Positions 35,502 through 47,911 of a stretch of 64,000 nt of DNA are shown here, in pieces (the first letter of the stretch is position 1; every line of letters starts with the position of its first letter). A program made the translations under genes and the position numbers. The notes beneath the pieces were generated by a model that ran no database searches, was not told the DNA's origin, and saw only the letters and a program-made list of their open reading frames with translations. Source of the stretch: Coniochaeta sp. PMI_546 (taxonomy: Eukaryota > Ascomycota > Sordariomycetes > Coniochaetales > Coniochaetaceae); NCBI GenBank assembly GCA_021432605.1, contig MU271160.1:434001-498000 (forward strand), in the 5' to 3' direction.

Positions 35502-36496
35502 GGTGCAGAGACTGAACTGGAGATGCGCGTAGATGCCGAAGTACTACATGGGGTACTGTGTGAACCTATGACATTGGTGAGCGAGGCGCTAGGGGGGGTA
35601 TTGGGAGTTCTGCGAAGGGTTTACGTTGGCCTGACGGCTCTATCGGCTTTGGAAGATGCGCTTTCGTCTGCTATTCCTTTGTCCAGAAAGATGTCAAGAT
35701 GCCACAAGTTTGACGTTGTTTTTTTTCCTTGGCCAACCAGACTGTCAAAATCAAAGCGACGGGGAAACCATGTCAGGCTTGATTTTCACGACAGAGACGG
35801 TACGCTGAGGTGTCTCTGGGAGCTGGATACACGATAAGCTGATCCAATGCCAATGTGGGCCTCTTTGTCAAAGATGTTGGTGGCCGTGATTATCTTGAAG
35901 GGGAAGCGAGGCATCGCCATGCTGAAGCTGTGTACGGTAAAGAACACTCTCCTCAAGCTGTCAGGAAGGAAAATGCTGGATCATGACTGGAAACCGGACA
36001 TTGTATGTACTCACAAGTAGATACAACCTGAATGAACAGTCTGACTAGGTAGTCGAGAGAAGCGTCTTGCTTTCCTGTGCAGGTGTATCTACTCCATGGT
36101 AATTACCACATCGCCTGCCTGTTGCATTAGAAGCTCTCATCCTACGATCGTAATCCGTGAGTCCACGTGAGTCCAGGTTTCTAGTGGAGGAGAAATGATC
36201 GCCCTTCCTGCCGGCAGCGATCTCCCGGCTATTATCACAGCCCCAGGACGACGGGACCAAATGCGGAGGAGGTAGCGAAGTGACATGACATTGAATATAA
36301 CATTTAGATTACATTGGTGGCGTCGGTGGTGTCCTCTAGGACGGGCGCAAGTTATCACGGTACGTTGGATACCATCCAGTTTGCTGATATAGATCATTGA
36401 CATCTTCTCTAACCTTACGACATCTCTGCGCCACGATCAGTGATCCCAATCAGTGGCACATGCCCAAACAACACTCTTCCAACAGTAGCCACCACA
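35502..36496. other. Intergenic interval, promoter of GH16 gene
   Basis: No gene seen. A perfect tandem duplication of CGTGAGTCCA occurs at 36156-36175, about 320 bases before the GH16 start codon; each copy contains TGAGTC, close to the core bound by bZIP activators (TGAGTCA). Whether it functions is unknown. Confidence 0.45.
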
Positions 36497-37422
36497 ATGC
36501 CGTCCCTCACCCTCCCCCACCTAGCCCTCCTCCTCCTCCTCCTCGCCGCCGCCAACCCCCTATCAGCCTCCCGCATCATCATCCCATCCAACAGCTTCAC
36601 CTCCACCTCAACCTTCAACCAATCCTGGTCCTACAACTACCCCTGGGGCACAGACCACAACGGCGGCGCCCGCATGTCCCCCTCCCAAGTCACCCTCCTC
36701 CCAACCAACAACACGGTAATCCTCACCGCCTCGCCGGCCACGGGCCAGAAGCCCGCCTCCCACGGCGGCAAGTCCATCCCAATCCACTACCTCTCCGGCG
36801 CGATCCACGCCAGGGAACACCTCACCGTCGCCTCCGGCGCCGGTGGCGGGGGTTACGACCTGGCCGCCGAGTTCGTCGCGCCGGTGGCCAGGGGAACCTG
36901 GCCGGCCTTCTGGTTGACTTATGTGGACGGGTGGCCGCCCGAGGTGGACGTGGCGGAGTGGAAGGGGAGTGGGAAGATTAGTTTCAATACGTTTAATACC
37001 AGCAGCCAGGTGGCGGCGAGGGATGTGGATTATCCTGACCCGGGGAGGTGGCATGCTGTGAAGGCCGAGTTGAGGGCGCGGGGGAGCGATGTGGTGGTTA
37101 GGTTCTTTCTGGATGGGGTACTGGTTACGACACAGGTCGGGAGGGGGTATGTTGGGAAGGCTATGTATTTGTGAGTTGCTCCCTTTACGTCTGGTGGGTG
37201 TGGTGTTTGATTTGGGATGAGGGGTTGAGGTGAGGCTGACTTTTCTGGTGGACGGTTTAGGATTGTCAATCTGCAGATGGAAGGGTCGTCTGGCTCTCCC
37301 GGGCCGAAGCAAGGTATGCATCATCGAAATGTGAGGTGGTGGTGTGGTCATTAAAGGCTGACAAGATATTAGACACTTTGTATCAGATTCGAAATGTCGA
37401 GGTTGTCAGTTACAATCCCTAG
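36497..37422 (+). CDS. Secreted glycoside hydrolase family 16 enzyme
   Basis: GH16 enzymes cleave or transfer beta-1,3/1,4-glucans and related polymers outside the cell or in the wall. Exons 36497-37170, 37261-37313 and 37373-37422 give 258 residues, ending RNVEVVSYNP. Signal peptide about residues 1-23, with a poly-Leu core. The catalytic motif EVDVAE (E149, D151, E154) has the E-x-D-x-x-E spacing of the beta-bulge, laminarinase-like branch: E149 would be the nucleophile and E154 the acid/base. Other family features are the WSYNYPWGTDHNGG region, GTWPAFWL before the catalytic strand, and WHAVKAE after it. No carbohydrate-binding module, GPI signal or Ser/Thr linker follows. The exact substrate cannot be read from the sequence. 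The gene is convergent with the membrane protein gene. Confidence 0.9.
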
Positions 37423-37712
37423 ATGCAGCCTCGCTGTTACTCAGCGGCCGGACCCGGGGTATCATGTATTCCCTGTCCGAGGAGGACTCCGTGTGTCGCT
37501 GTCCTCCTATCCTATGCCTAACATGCTGTTTCCTCCATTTCCCAAGTGTGTCCAAACGCCTACCTTACCCAGTGGTATCATGCTCCTCCTGTTTTGAAAT
37601 CCGTGCAAGCTGATGGAGTCCGACGTCCATCGCCATGGCCGCCACTCCGGCGTCATGCCATACCTCGCTCCTAGATGTATCGTGCCTAGTCGCTGCTACC
37701 GCCATACCAAGT

Positions 37713-39596
37713 TTAATCTCGATCCTGACCCTGGCTTCGGCTCCCAGCCCCTCGCCCAGGCTGCATCTCGTACGACTCCCCCGGCTGCTGTCCGGCCAGT
37801 TGCGCAGCCCTGACCCTCGCCTTCTGCTGCTTCAGCTGCGCCATCTCCACATCCGAGAGCAGGAACTTCTGCTCGTCCACCTCCCTAGCCCTACCGGGAC
37901 CGAGGGCCTGGTTCCTGTACGGCTGGTGCGGATGCTGCTGCTCGTTCTGCGGCGCCGCCCCCTGGAGCTCGTATTCGTTCCCGTGGTCGCCAAAGTGGTA
38001 GTAGCCGTCCTTCGTAGGCGGCAGCTCTGCCTGCGCGGCGGGCTCCTGCATCTTCCGGATGGCGCCCTTCTCCATGGCGTAGAAGTCCTCGGTCGATGCG
38101 TACGGTGGTAGAGGTGCGACTGCGCTGACCGGTTCGTCGGTGAGGTCGTACCTCACCAGATCGTCTGTCCTGTCTCCCGCCGAGTTGTGTGGAGACTGTG
38201 GCTCATGCGACGGGAATGGATGTGATGGGAATGCCATCACGGGGAATTCCGGTAGGTCGGCCGGGCGCTTCAAGACTGACTCGTCTGGAGTTATGGTAGC
38301 AGTAGCGATGACAGGAGTCGGCGTGATCCTGTTGGGGCCATACGATACGACTAGCGGCGGCGCCGGCGGCTTCACCGGATACTGCGTCTGCGGTTGTGGC
38401 GATATGCTGTGCGTCGACGTTTCGTAATGCTCGTCCTGTCTATCTCCGGACCCCGAGCTGCTGGGGTTGTCGTGAAACCTCGTGCTGGGCCGCGGAGTGA
38501 TATTTGGCGTCACCGGATTGGGACCATATGAGACGACGCCAGATGAAAGGGGCGCTGAATGTAAGCGCGCCGCATCAAGCTCCTCCCTCTCTGATAAGAA
38601 GTGTCTCTCGGACGAATTATGCCTCGCCGGTGGGAAAAAGCCTCCAGCCGACGAACTCGGCGACTGAGGCGAGTGTAGATATGCGCTTGACTCCCTCGAC
38701 CGCAGGTCGTCGTATCCGGACGACCCTGGAAACCCATCGTACACAGGCTGCACCTGTAAAGGCTCGGTGGACTCGTTCGAGTGCGACGAACCTCCAGCTA
38801 GCGGCGTCTTCTCGCGCCCCTTCTTTCCCCTGCGATCATGGTCGATGATGTGGCCTGCCAGGACAGCCTCCTCCTGCAGCCGTTTCCGACGTCGGAAAAA
38901 GAACCATGCTGCCATCCCAACAAGCACGAGGCACGCGCCTACCACCGCTATGATAATACCGGCCTTGGCGCCTGTGCTGAGCTCCCCGCTAGCGTCTGGC
39001 GGAGGGTGAAGGGGATCGGCCGCTCCTGTTTTCGATGGCGTCGAGGCCGCGGAAGTCGAAGACTGGAGTCCGAGGGTCGTTTTGGAATCAGCCTGGGTTC
39101 GTTGGACGGGAAGCAAGGCAAAGTGCGGACTGTTGTCGCCGCAGGCCGGGGTGTCGGGGCGAAGATCGAACCAGCAGGGGTCGGAGGAGGAGAAATCTAG
39201 GAGGACGAGCACGGAGCCGTTGAATTTGGGAGCGCTGGTTTCGAATTCTACGGAACAGTCATAGCAGGTCAGCAGCGATATCTTGGACTACGATGTTACG
39301 ACAAAGACAATGAACTCACTTTGCGCCGGGGATCCCTGCCCACACCAGGCGAACAACGTTGGATTCGTGAAATTCGAAGTGTATGTGACGTTAATCGTAT
39401 CGAGGTAGTAGAACGTTAGGCCAGGTTGAGGATATAGAAACTCAACGCCGCATTTGGCCGCTACGAATGGTAGACAGGTCGCAAGGATCAAGCAAGAAAT
39501 GCGGAACGAAAGGCTGCGGCAGTGTCTGATGGAGGAGGTCGCTGATATGGATATTGTCCTCCTCGTTGGGGTCTTTGTCTTTGTCCTTGTCGCCAT
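37713..39596 (-). CDS. Single-pass plasma-membrane protein, Ser/Pro-rich tail
   Basis: Unknown function. Exons 39596-39320 and 39247-37713 give 603 residues. The N-terminus is basic, then a hydrophobic signal segment (about residues 30-47, ending FVAAKCGVEF). The ectodomain of about 140 residues has several Cys and N-glycosylation sites (NVT, NFT, NGS), including KCGVEFLYPQPGL and WCGQGSP. A Ser/Thr/Pro stalk leads to a transmembrane helix (about 188-210, AGIIIAVVGACLVLVGMAAW) with a FFFRRRKR stop-transfer, then a 390-residue cytoplasmic tail rich in Ser, Pro, Gln and His. The layout recalls fungal wall or stress sensors of the Mid2/Wsc type, but I see no WSC domain, so that is only an analogy. 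The start is the first ATG in frame. The tail contains repeated VVSYGPN-type motifs (VSYGPNPVTPN and VSYGPNRITPT). Confidence 0.82.
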
Positions 39597-41435
39597 CGCC
39601 GTGGCCGAACAAAGAGTGGTCGTCGCCGTGTTACCAAGGCATTGATGGCATATGTGACGGAGTTCGCAATACCGGAAATCCGGAGGGATCACGAGCGATA
39701 GTGACAAAAAGAGAAACCCAGGGCCGAGGGAATGCGACAGATGTCATTGATTATCGAAGAAGGATGGTTGAAGTTGGTACCGCAATATGGTGTTGGAACA
39801 AGGGGGAGGGGAAGACCTTCAGCCCCCCCTGGACGTTGGCCTGGGCTTGCAGTGGGCTTCAGGTTGCGGCAGACCGACCGACCGACGGCGACAATCCATG
39901 CGCCCGTCCGACTTTGCCAAGCGATAGCGGCTGCACCGTGCAGATAGAAAGTGATGCGAGAGGAATACCTCACAATATCAACGGTGCCTGGCAAAAAGGC
40001 ATCACCAATACCTTGGTTGAGGAAGGAATATTGTCCAGCCCCTCGGCCAAAGGGTGGAGGCAGAGAATGATCTGTAACAGATTGTCCCTGGGCTTCGAGA
40101 CCGATTGAGAAGCCGGCAATGGCCCTGCTAGCTTTCCAGCGATCTGCTCCGCCCCAGGCTCTGTCCGCAGCGCCCCAGTGAGTTTAACGGTAACGAACGC
40201 TAGGCCGTGGCACAAGCGTCTATTCCGGGCCGTGATTCGCCTGACAAGCGTGAGAACTCGTGGGTTGAAACCGGGGTCTGCATCCTTCGGGTGGTCGCTT
40301 GTGAACCGATGAAGGGCTGGCACAAGTCCCCTGCAGAATTGCACCCAGCTCTTCGGTGACGGACTTTTGGTGACACTGGCTGACTGGCAGAACTTGGGAT
40401 TAACGGACAGATTAATAAGAAGTCACACTTGACACTTCTCATTCTCAAAGACAAAAAAGTGACCGAGGGCGGTACGGGTCGCCCGGAAGGTAACCCGAAC
40501 ATGTGGTACGCTCTCGTAGAGCCTGATCAAGAACCCTGGCTTGCCTGATCATGATGATCACGATCACCCGTCCAGGATTTTGCAGTTGTAGTGTATGCTT
40601 TCGCTGCCGAACCTCCCCCTCGTCAGCATCGACATAGCTGGGCCCCATGTTCCCATTGGCTTGCTTTAAGGATCTGACAAGTGACGCAGTCAGCCCTACC
40701 GACGACGACGCCAAGAGTGAAACGGCTGAACACCTCAGCTGGTGCAACTCGCGCAACCTTGCTTCGCGAGTGGCTGCTGAATGAGCAAGTGTGGGAATAT
40801 CAACGCGAAACCTGTCAAATGCAAAGTACAGAGGTGAGGTTGGCCAATAGCAGTACCTAGTTTCGTATCTCTCGAGGAGCACTTGGAAGACGACGAAATG
40901 AGAAAGGAGAGAAGCCAGAATGCAAGTAAGCTCCCATCCCGAGCTGAGAGTCTCGCCCGTAAGTGATTGCATTTACCCTAGTCTTAGAACGGCAATCCAG
41001 GTTGTGTCTCTACTGTGATGCATTTCAAATGGTGAGTTTCACTGAGAACGGAAACCAGCAAAGTTAGTAGAGTGCAGTTTGCTATGTTGGAAGTTGCACA
41101 AGATGCGATATTTCAAATAATAATAGACTTGAAAGAATTAGAGTCATGATGTATCCACGTGTGATATCCGGATAACGGTCATGATTTTCTTTTCCTGACC
41201 ATACAAGCCAGCAGGTCTGTTGTTCGCTCCTTCCAAACTAACTGGAGCTGCCAAGAAGCAACTTCCTTACCTGAAAGGTACCTTAGCTGCACCCCTGCAC
41301 TTTAACTCTCACCGCCCGGGCAGAAAAAGTTACGGAGATGCAAGCCGCCAAAATTTTGTCTTCAAGCCAAAGGAGACCCCACTATCGCAAACTCACTGCA
41401 AAAGCTACCGCCAACCCCGATATCTCTCATTCAAC
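39597..41435. other. Divergent intergenic interval, upstream of DRS1
   Basis: No gene supported in 1.8 kb. A short cluster of overlapping GATCA/TGATC palindromes occurs at 40544-40566. The 200 bases before DRS1 look like promoter and leader. Confidence 0.5.
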
Positions 41436-43877
41436 ATGGCGCCGTCACAGAAGAGGAAGGCCGTCGACGACGACTTCGTGTTCACAATCTCCGACAATGA
41501 GGCAGATATAGCCCCCGAAGAGGTGATCGAGGCCGCAGCGCCGCCAAAGAAGAAGGCCAAGAAGGACAGCAAGAAGTCAAAGAAGAACAAGCGAGCCACA
41601 GAGGACGACGACGAGCCCGCAGAAGAGCCGGCCGAGAGCATATGGGGCCAGAAAGATGAGGACGACGGAGCCATGGACTCGGAGTTCGAGTTCATTGCCG
41701 ACGAGGGCGCCAATGAGCTCGAGGGAGACGAGTTTGAGGGATGGGGCTTCGACGGCGCCAAGAAGGGCATGAATACACTTGAGAACAAGGGCGTTGACCT
41801 CGACGAGATCATCCGGAGACGTCGCGAGAAGAAGGAGAGTAAAACCGACGCTGCTGGGGCAACTGAGGAGACCAATGGCGATGCTGAGGAGGCGGAGGAG
41901 GAGGAAGAGGACCTCGAGATGGACGACGACGAGGACGGGGTCCTTGCCGAGGATGGCTTCGGCATGGGCGTCGGATCTGATGTCGACGAGGAAGAAGACA
42001 AGAAGGATGATGACGAGGACGACGACGACGACGAAGAGGAGGAATACGAGGATGGCGACGAGCCTGCCTCGGACGACGACTCCGTGGCTACCCCTGTCAA
42101 CCACCCGGAGGACGACGGGCGGTCAGACAGCGAGGACGACGAAGATCCAGAGGAAGCAGCAAAGAGAGAGGCATTCTTCGCACCTGAAGAGAAGGAGAAA
42201 CCGGGCAAGAAGACCAACCTGTCCTCCTTCCAAGGAATGTCACTCTCACGTCCGATCCTCCGGGGCTTAGCGAACGTCGGCTTCACCAAGCCCACCCCCA
42301 TTCAAGCCAAGGCGATTCCGATTGCCTTGATGGGCAAGGACGTGGTCGGAGGCGCCGCCACCGGTTCCGGAAAGACTGGCGCGTTCATCGTCCCCATCAT
42401 CGAGCGCCTGCTGTACCGGCCCAAGAAAGTTGCGACCACCCGCGTGGTTATCCTCCTGCCGACCCGTGAACTGGCAATCCAGTGTCACGCTGTCGCGACT
42501 AAACTGGCTAGCTTCACCGATATCAAGTTCTGTTTGGCTGTTGGTGGTCTGAGTCTCAAGGTACAGGAGGCCGAGCTGCGGCTGAGGCCGGACGTTGTCA
42601 TTGCCACCCCTGGTCGTTTCATCGATCACATGCGCAACTCTCCCAGCTTTACCATCGACACCGTCGAGATTCTGGTTCTCGACGAGGCCGATAGGATGCT
42701 CGAGGATGGGTTCGCGGACGAGCTCAACGAGATCCTGACGACGATGCCAAAGTCTCGCCAGACCATGCTGTTCTCCGCCACCATGACTTCATCCGTCGAC
42801 CGTCTTGTTCGTGTCGGAATGAACAAGCCGGTGCGGATAATGGTCGACTCGCAGAGCAAGACAGTCACTACTCTGGTGCAGGAGTTTGTGCGTCTCCGTC
42901 CCGGGCGAGAGGAGAAGCGGATGGGATATCTTGTCTACCTCTGCAAGAACTTGTACACTGAGCGCGTGATCATCTTCTTCCGGCAGAAGCGGCACGCTCA
43001 CAGAGCACGCATCATCTTTGGACTGTTGGGATTGTCATGCGCTGAACTTCACGGCAGCATGAACCAGACACAGGTATGGTTTCTGTCTTTTTTTTCCCTC
43101 AAGTGTAAATGACATCTGCTGATAATGTACCAGCGTATTGAAAGCGTCGAAAACTTTCGAGACGGCAAAGTCGCCTTCCTACTAGCTACAGATCTCGCCT
43201 CTCGTGGTCTGGATATCAAGGGGGTGGATACGGTCATCAACTACGAAGCGCCACAGTCACTGGATATCTACGTGCATCGTGTCGGAAGAACAGCCCGTGC
43301 GGGCCGCACCGGTACCGCCGTGACACTAGCCGCGGAGCCAGACCGGAAGGTCGTCAAAGCCGCCGTCAAGGCCGGCAAGTCCTCGGGCGCAAAGATCAGC
43401 AGCCGAGTGATCGACGCGGCCGAGGCGGACAAGCTGCAGGCGCAGATCGACGAGATGGAAGATGAGATCGAGGAGATCATGGAGGAGGAGAAGCAGGAGA
43501 AGGAGATCGCGCACGTGGAGATGCAGGTCAAGAAGGGCGAGAACATGATCAGGCACGAAGAGGAGATCAAGGCGCGGCCGAAGCGGACGTGGTTCGAGAC
43601 GGAGAAGGACAAGAAGGAGGCCAAGCTCGCGGGCAGGGCGGAGCTGAACGGGGTGCGCGAGCAGCTGAAGAAGAAGGGCAACGGGCAGCTGAGCAACAAG
43701 GACAAGAAGAAGCTGGATGCCAAGGCGGCGATGAGCGAGGGACGGGCGTGGAAGAAGGGCAGGGCCGAGAGGGACGGCAAGGGGGCGATCGAGGCGGCCA
43801 AGAAGGCCAAGAAGGCGCAGAAGGTCAAGAGGGCGGCTGGGCCGGGCAAGTCAAAGTCCAAGGGTAAGAGGAGGTGA
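41436..43877 (+). CDS. DRS1: DEAD-box RNA helicase Drs1 (60S ribosome assembly)
   Basis: Drs1/DDX27 is a nucleolar ATP-dependent RNA helicase needed for maturation of 27S pre-rRNA and the 60S subunit. Exons 41436-43073 and 43134-43877 (60-bp intron) give 793 residues. The long N-terminus is Asp/Glu/Lys-rich with acidic runs (about 165-235), as in yeast Drs1. Motifs: Q motif GFTKPTPIQ, Walker A ATGSGKTG (308-315), PTRELA, TPGR, DEAD (416-419), SAT (447-449), TDLASRGLD and [11 protein letters not shown] (594-604). The C-terminus is a charged coiled coil followed by a Lys-rich tail with many KK/KAKK patches, typical of nucleolar proteins. The intron lies between motifs IV and V. The opposite-strand Ser-rich frames are shadows of the acidic region. 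Confidence 0.97.
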
Positions 43878-44394
43878 GGTACACGGGTAGATTCTAGGAT
43901 TTGATTGTGTATATGGAGCGCAGCGTATTCGACATTTGCACAAGCTGCTGTACAAGTGTATCTAAATGGAATATCTACCCGTATGTCTAGGTACCTCTAC
44001 ACTTCAAGCTCACCAATCATCGAGCATCCCAGGCTGAACACGGCAACTCGTGGCGATCTCGGTGACGTAAGGCGGGACACAGAGGACCTGGCCCCGAGCT
44101 ACATTAGCGTCGAGAGCAGTTTCTTGGCAATCCCCAAGACTCAAGACTTCTCCCAGGACGACCAGTCGAGTCTTAATCCACCTCGGACAAGACTCACTGG
44201 TGCCGAAACACATACAAGATATCCGTCTCGAGTGACCGAAGTGGTGCAGTCTGCAAGAATCACCTGCGCCAGCCCTACGATCGTGTTTCAATCTCCTGCA
44301 CCGCACGCCTGGTGCCTGAAAACGCCACCGTCTCGAAAAACGTCCACCTGCCGATGCCACGAGGCTCCCTGAACTCTAAACGTGCCGACCCTGG
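43878..44394. other. Intergenic interval between DRS1 and APP1
   Basis: 3' flank of DRS1 and promoter of APP1. Open frames exist on both strands, but none has motifs. Nothing else recognised. Confidence 0.5.
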
Positions 44395-47300
44395 ATGACA
44401 CCTGGTAGTCAACCCACGAACATAACTCTTTCTACCGCCCCTCTTTCCCTCCTCTTATAAACAGACACAACAGAGCCTAGCTCGGGTCCCCCCACGACCA
44501 GGTCAAAAGCTGGCTCCCCTCAAACGCCTCGGTCTCCTCCGCTCACTGCGCCCACAACAACCGCACCACCGCTCCAGCCTCCTCCGCTACCTCTTCCCGC
44601 AGGCCGTGCGCGAGCGCTACCGCGAGCGCCTGCTCGACTTCCACCTCGACACCCTCCCGCACTACAAGCACGGCCTCCAGAGCCGCGTCTACCGCTGGCT
44701 AGTCAACCGCGACCGCAAGCGCCGGGAGGGCACCCGGCTCGTCGACCTCGTCGCCCGGCAGAGCCGCCGGCTGCTGCTCGGGCCGGAGCCGAGCCGCATT
44801 CTCAGGGCCGGGTTCCGGCTGCGCGGGGCCGGGGACGCGAGTGGCGGGCCCGTAGTTGATGCTGCAAAGACTAGATCGGAGGCGAACAACATGACGTCGA
44901 GATATGACTATGGCTACAGGAGCGCGGGGGCCTCGGCAGGAGGGTTTGGCCCTGCTGGCTTGGGGGATGAGCCGCCTCGGGAACCGGGCTCGCGGCGGAG
45001 GAAGCTAGCCGCCTTGGCCGGCAGCGTGTACCGCGCTGGTGCGGCTGCGGCGTCGGAGCTGAAGGAGCAGTACGGCAATACCCGCATCAGGGGCGTCGAG
45101 CCGTGGGATGCGCAGAGGGTCACTATACCGGGGTCGTTCCCCAACGTCGCCATCGTCACCAAGGGTAGCGAGCAGATGGTCTTGTTTCCGTCTTATGCGA
45201 AGAGACACATCAAGCAGTTCGGCAGGCCCAGGCACCCGCAGCCGGGGATGGCTCGGTCCGCGTCGCAGGCGAGCATGGATGACGAGGACTACTGGAAGCA
45301 GGAGTGGGCCAGGATGGAGGACGAGAAGGCTGTTGTTGACGTCGACGTCAGGGGATGGGTGTATAACCCTCATACGGGGCCGATGACTAGACGGAATCGG
45401 GTCTTGATAGGTCTTGCCAGGAGACTGAGCGGTATCCCGCCACCGACGATTAACAACCAGCAGCCGACGTCACTTAATTCTATGCACGAGGAGCACGAAC
45501 GCAAGCGGGAGGAGGAGAGGATTGCGAGAGAGGCAAGGGACATCGAGAAGAGGGGACAGCGCGAGAAGGAGGCTGCCAGCAAGGGAACCTATAGCGAGAC
45601 TCCGAGGCAGGACTCCGACGACGAGACGGACTCTATATACCTTTCAAGGACGCGGAGTGGAACACAATCGCCTCTCTCCGTTCCCTCGTCGCCAGTCCTG
45701 GCAGCTAAGACCTCCTCGTCCCAGGCCGGCGAGCTGACAGAGGCCGAGCTGGCGGTCGCGAACGCCAACATGATGGCTCGGCTCGGACCGTTCCTGACGG
45801 TGCCGTTGGTGGAGTCGCCGGTCACGCTGTTCTTCTACAACGACACGCAGTCCCAGTCGCGGACCGTCATGACCAACGACTCGGGCCATTTCGTGACCCG
45901 CGTCGCGCTCGACTTCGTGCCCACGCATGTGCGCGTCTTGGCCGCCGAAGGCTCGTTGTCTGTCACCGAGCCGGTCAAGCTGATCGAGAACACGGGTGTC
46001 AGCCTGATCAGCGACATCGACGACACCATCAAGCGGTCCAGCATATCTCTGGGTGCCAGGGAGATATTCCGGAATACCTTCATCAGAGACCTGGGAGACT
46101 TGACTGTGGAGGGCGTGAGGGAGTGGTATAACAGCCTGCACGACATGGGGGTCAGCATCCACTACTGCTCCAACAGTCCCTGGCAGCTATTCCCCGTCAT
46201 CGCCTCGTTCTTCCACCTCGCTGGCCTGCCACCTGGATCGATACACCTGAAACAATACAGCGGTATGCTGCAGGGCATCTTCGAGCCAGTTGCCGAGAGG
46301 AAGAAAGGCACGCTCGAGAGGATCCTGCGCGACTTTCCGGAGCGCAAGTTCCTGCTTGTCGGCGACAGCGGTGAAGCGGATCTTGAAGTATACACGGAGC
46401 TGGCTGTTGCGAATCCTGGCCGCATCCTGGCCGTGTTTATACGAGACGTGACCAGCCCTGAACCTGCCAACTTCTTCGAGGAGTCTTTTGGACCTGGGGG
46501 GCCTAGGGCGAGGATGAGTAGGAGCCAGACTTCGCGGCCGCGGCTGGACCCGGGCAATTCATGCGGCGATGAACCTGCTGCCAGACCACCGCTGCCGCCA
46601 CGACTTGCGTCGGCTCCGTCGAAGCCGGAGGAGAATCTGATTGACTTCTCGGATGAGCCGGAGGAGATGGCACCGAGCGAGAGTCAGGAACTAGCCGATA
46701 TGAAGGATATGGCCAAGCTCAAGACCGGCGTCAGCGCGCTAGATCTCCTGGCTCGTAAGCCGCCACCTCGTCCGGCGAAACCTGCTGCTCTCCGAAGCAC
46801 GCCATCAGAGACTGGCTCGGGCGTCGTTTCCGCGAGTAAGAGCGCCAAAGGCGACACCCCTCCCGTGCCCAATCCGCGGTCTCGCAAGCCATCAGGGTCA
46901 CAGTCTTTCGCCCCGCCCCATCCTCTCGCCCAGATGCAGACCCTCTCGGACCAGAACATACCAACCACCGCCACCCTCGGAGACAACCCTACACCCACAT
47001 CCTCCTCCTCGAACCCAGGCAGCAGCACAACAAGCTCCAAGCAAGCACCACCACCCCCCCTGCCCCGCCTCAAGGGCACCGGGGCAAGCAGTCTCCGCAA
47101 CCTCAGCCCGCGCCTCGGCGCCCGCAGGTCGACGGCCAACTCGGACATAGACTTTGACCCGCTGCCGGGCCCGACGACGACGACGTACCAGCCATCCGTC
47201 AGCGGGACGCAGTCGCCGCCGGCGGTGAACAAGAAGGTGGACTTGTGGCGGCGGAGGCTGGCCAGGGCGCACGACACGCTGGATCACATCGGGGTGCGGC

Positions 47301-47395
47301 TCTATACGTGGCGCAAGGGGGAGGATGTTGTTGCCGAGGCGCAGGGGATTGTTAGGGAGGCGTTGCGGGAGATTGGGAAGGGGACGGGGAGGTGA
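44395..47395 (+). CDS. APP1: App1-type phosphatidate phosphatase
   Basis: App1 is a Mg-dependent phosphatidate phosphatase at cortical actin patches that makes diacylglycerol during endocytosis. The core, residues about 390-700, contains the catalytic DIDDT (D508-T512, a DxDxT HAD-like motif), CSNSPWQLFP, GSIHLKQYSG and LVGDSGEADLEVY. The C-terminus is Pro/Ser-rich, with PPPLPRL-type stretches that could bind SH3 domains, as in yeast App1. The frame continues upstream of the family-typical Met (44891) with strongly biased coding sequence but no ATG. I therefore propose a 10-base first exon 44395-44404 (ATG ACA CCT G), an intron 44405-44501 (GTAGTC ... CCAG), and exon 2 from 44502, total 967 residues. 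The catalytic part is secure. The first exon is a guess; initiation at 44891 is the alternative. Confidence 0.9.
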
Positions 47396-47911
47396 AATGG
47401 GCCTGGGGGGGTCAAGTCCTGGTTTCGAAGAAGTCTTAGAATGGGAAGTACATGTATTATGGTATATATCTTGGTATTGCGACATGGCGAGGCGTTGCGG
47501 GTTGAGCGGCATGGCTTGTTGGGTGCTTGCACTGTTGTACATCGGATTGCAGTGGTTAGACATACATAGGACACTGCACATGCTTACGACTGACTACGCT
47601 CTAGTCACTACTTTGTTTCTAGATAGTCTCGACATGTGTACAGCTGGTTATCATCCTCCTCGACGTGTTATAAGCGGTGACATGACATTGGTATCGCACA
47701 GCCCGACGAAGTAAACCCTAACCCTTGTCCCGCGCGATTCCAGGCGATAAGATAAGCCAAACTTTTTGTTGCTGGTGGGAAAAACGACCATCACTCTCGA
47801 AGCCTCGCGCGCCCCGGACGAGTCACACGGCGAAACATTGCAGGAAAATCAGGATCGATAACTCTCAATGACTGGCAGAAGAGACCGCCAGCCGCTACTC
47901 ATGGCCTGAAT
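47396..47911 (+). promoter_or_regulatory. APP1 3' flank and TRZ1 leader with an in-frame uORF
   Basis: This 516-base gap holds no gene. A 13-codon uORF starts at ATG 47868 and stops at TGA 47907-47909, two bases before the TRZ1 start codon; an inner ATG at 47901 shares the same stop. If present in the mRNA leader, this layout should lower TRZ1 translation or make it depend on reinitiation. Confidence 0.5.

Noticed and set aside
41405-42301. Ser-rich minus-strand frame opposite the DRS1 N-terminus
   Set aside because: Poly-Ser is the reverse reading of the GAC/GAG acidic runs of DRS1.
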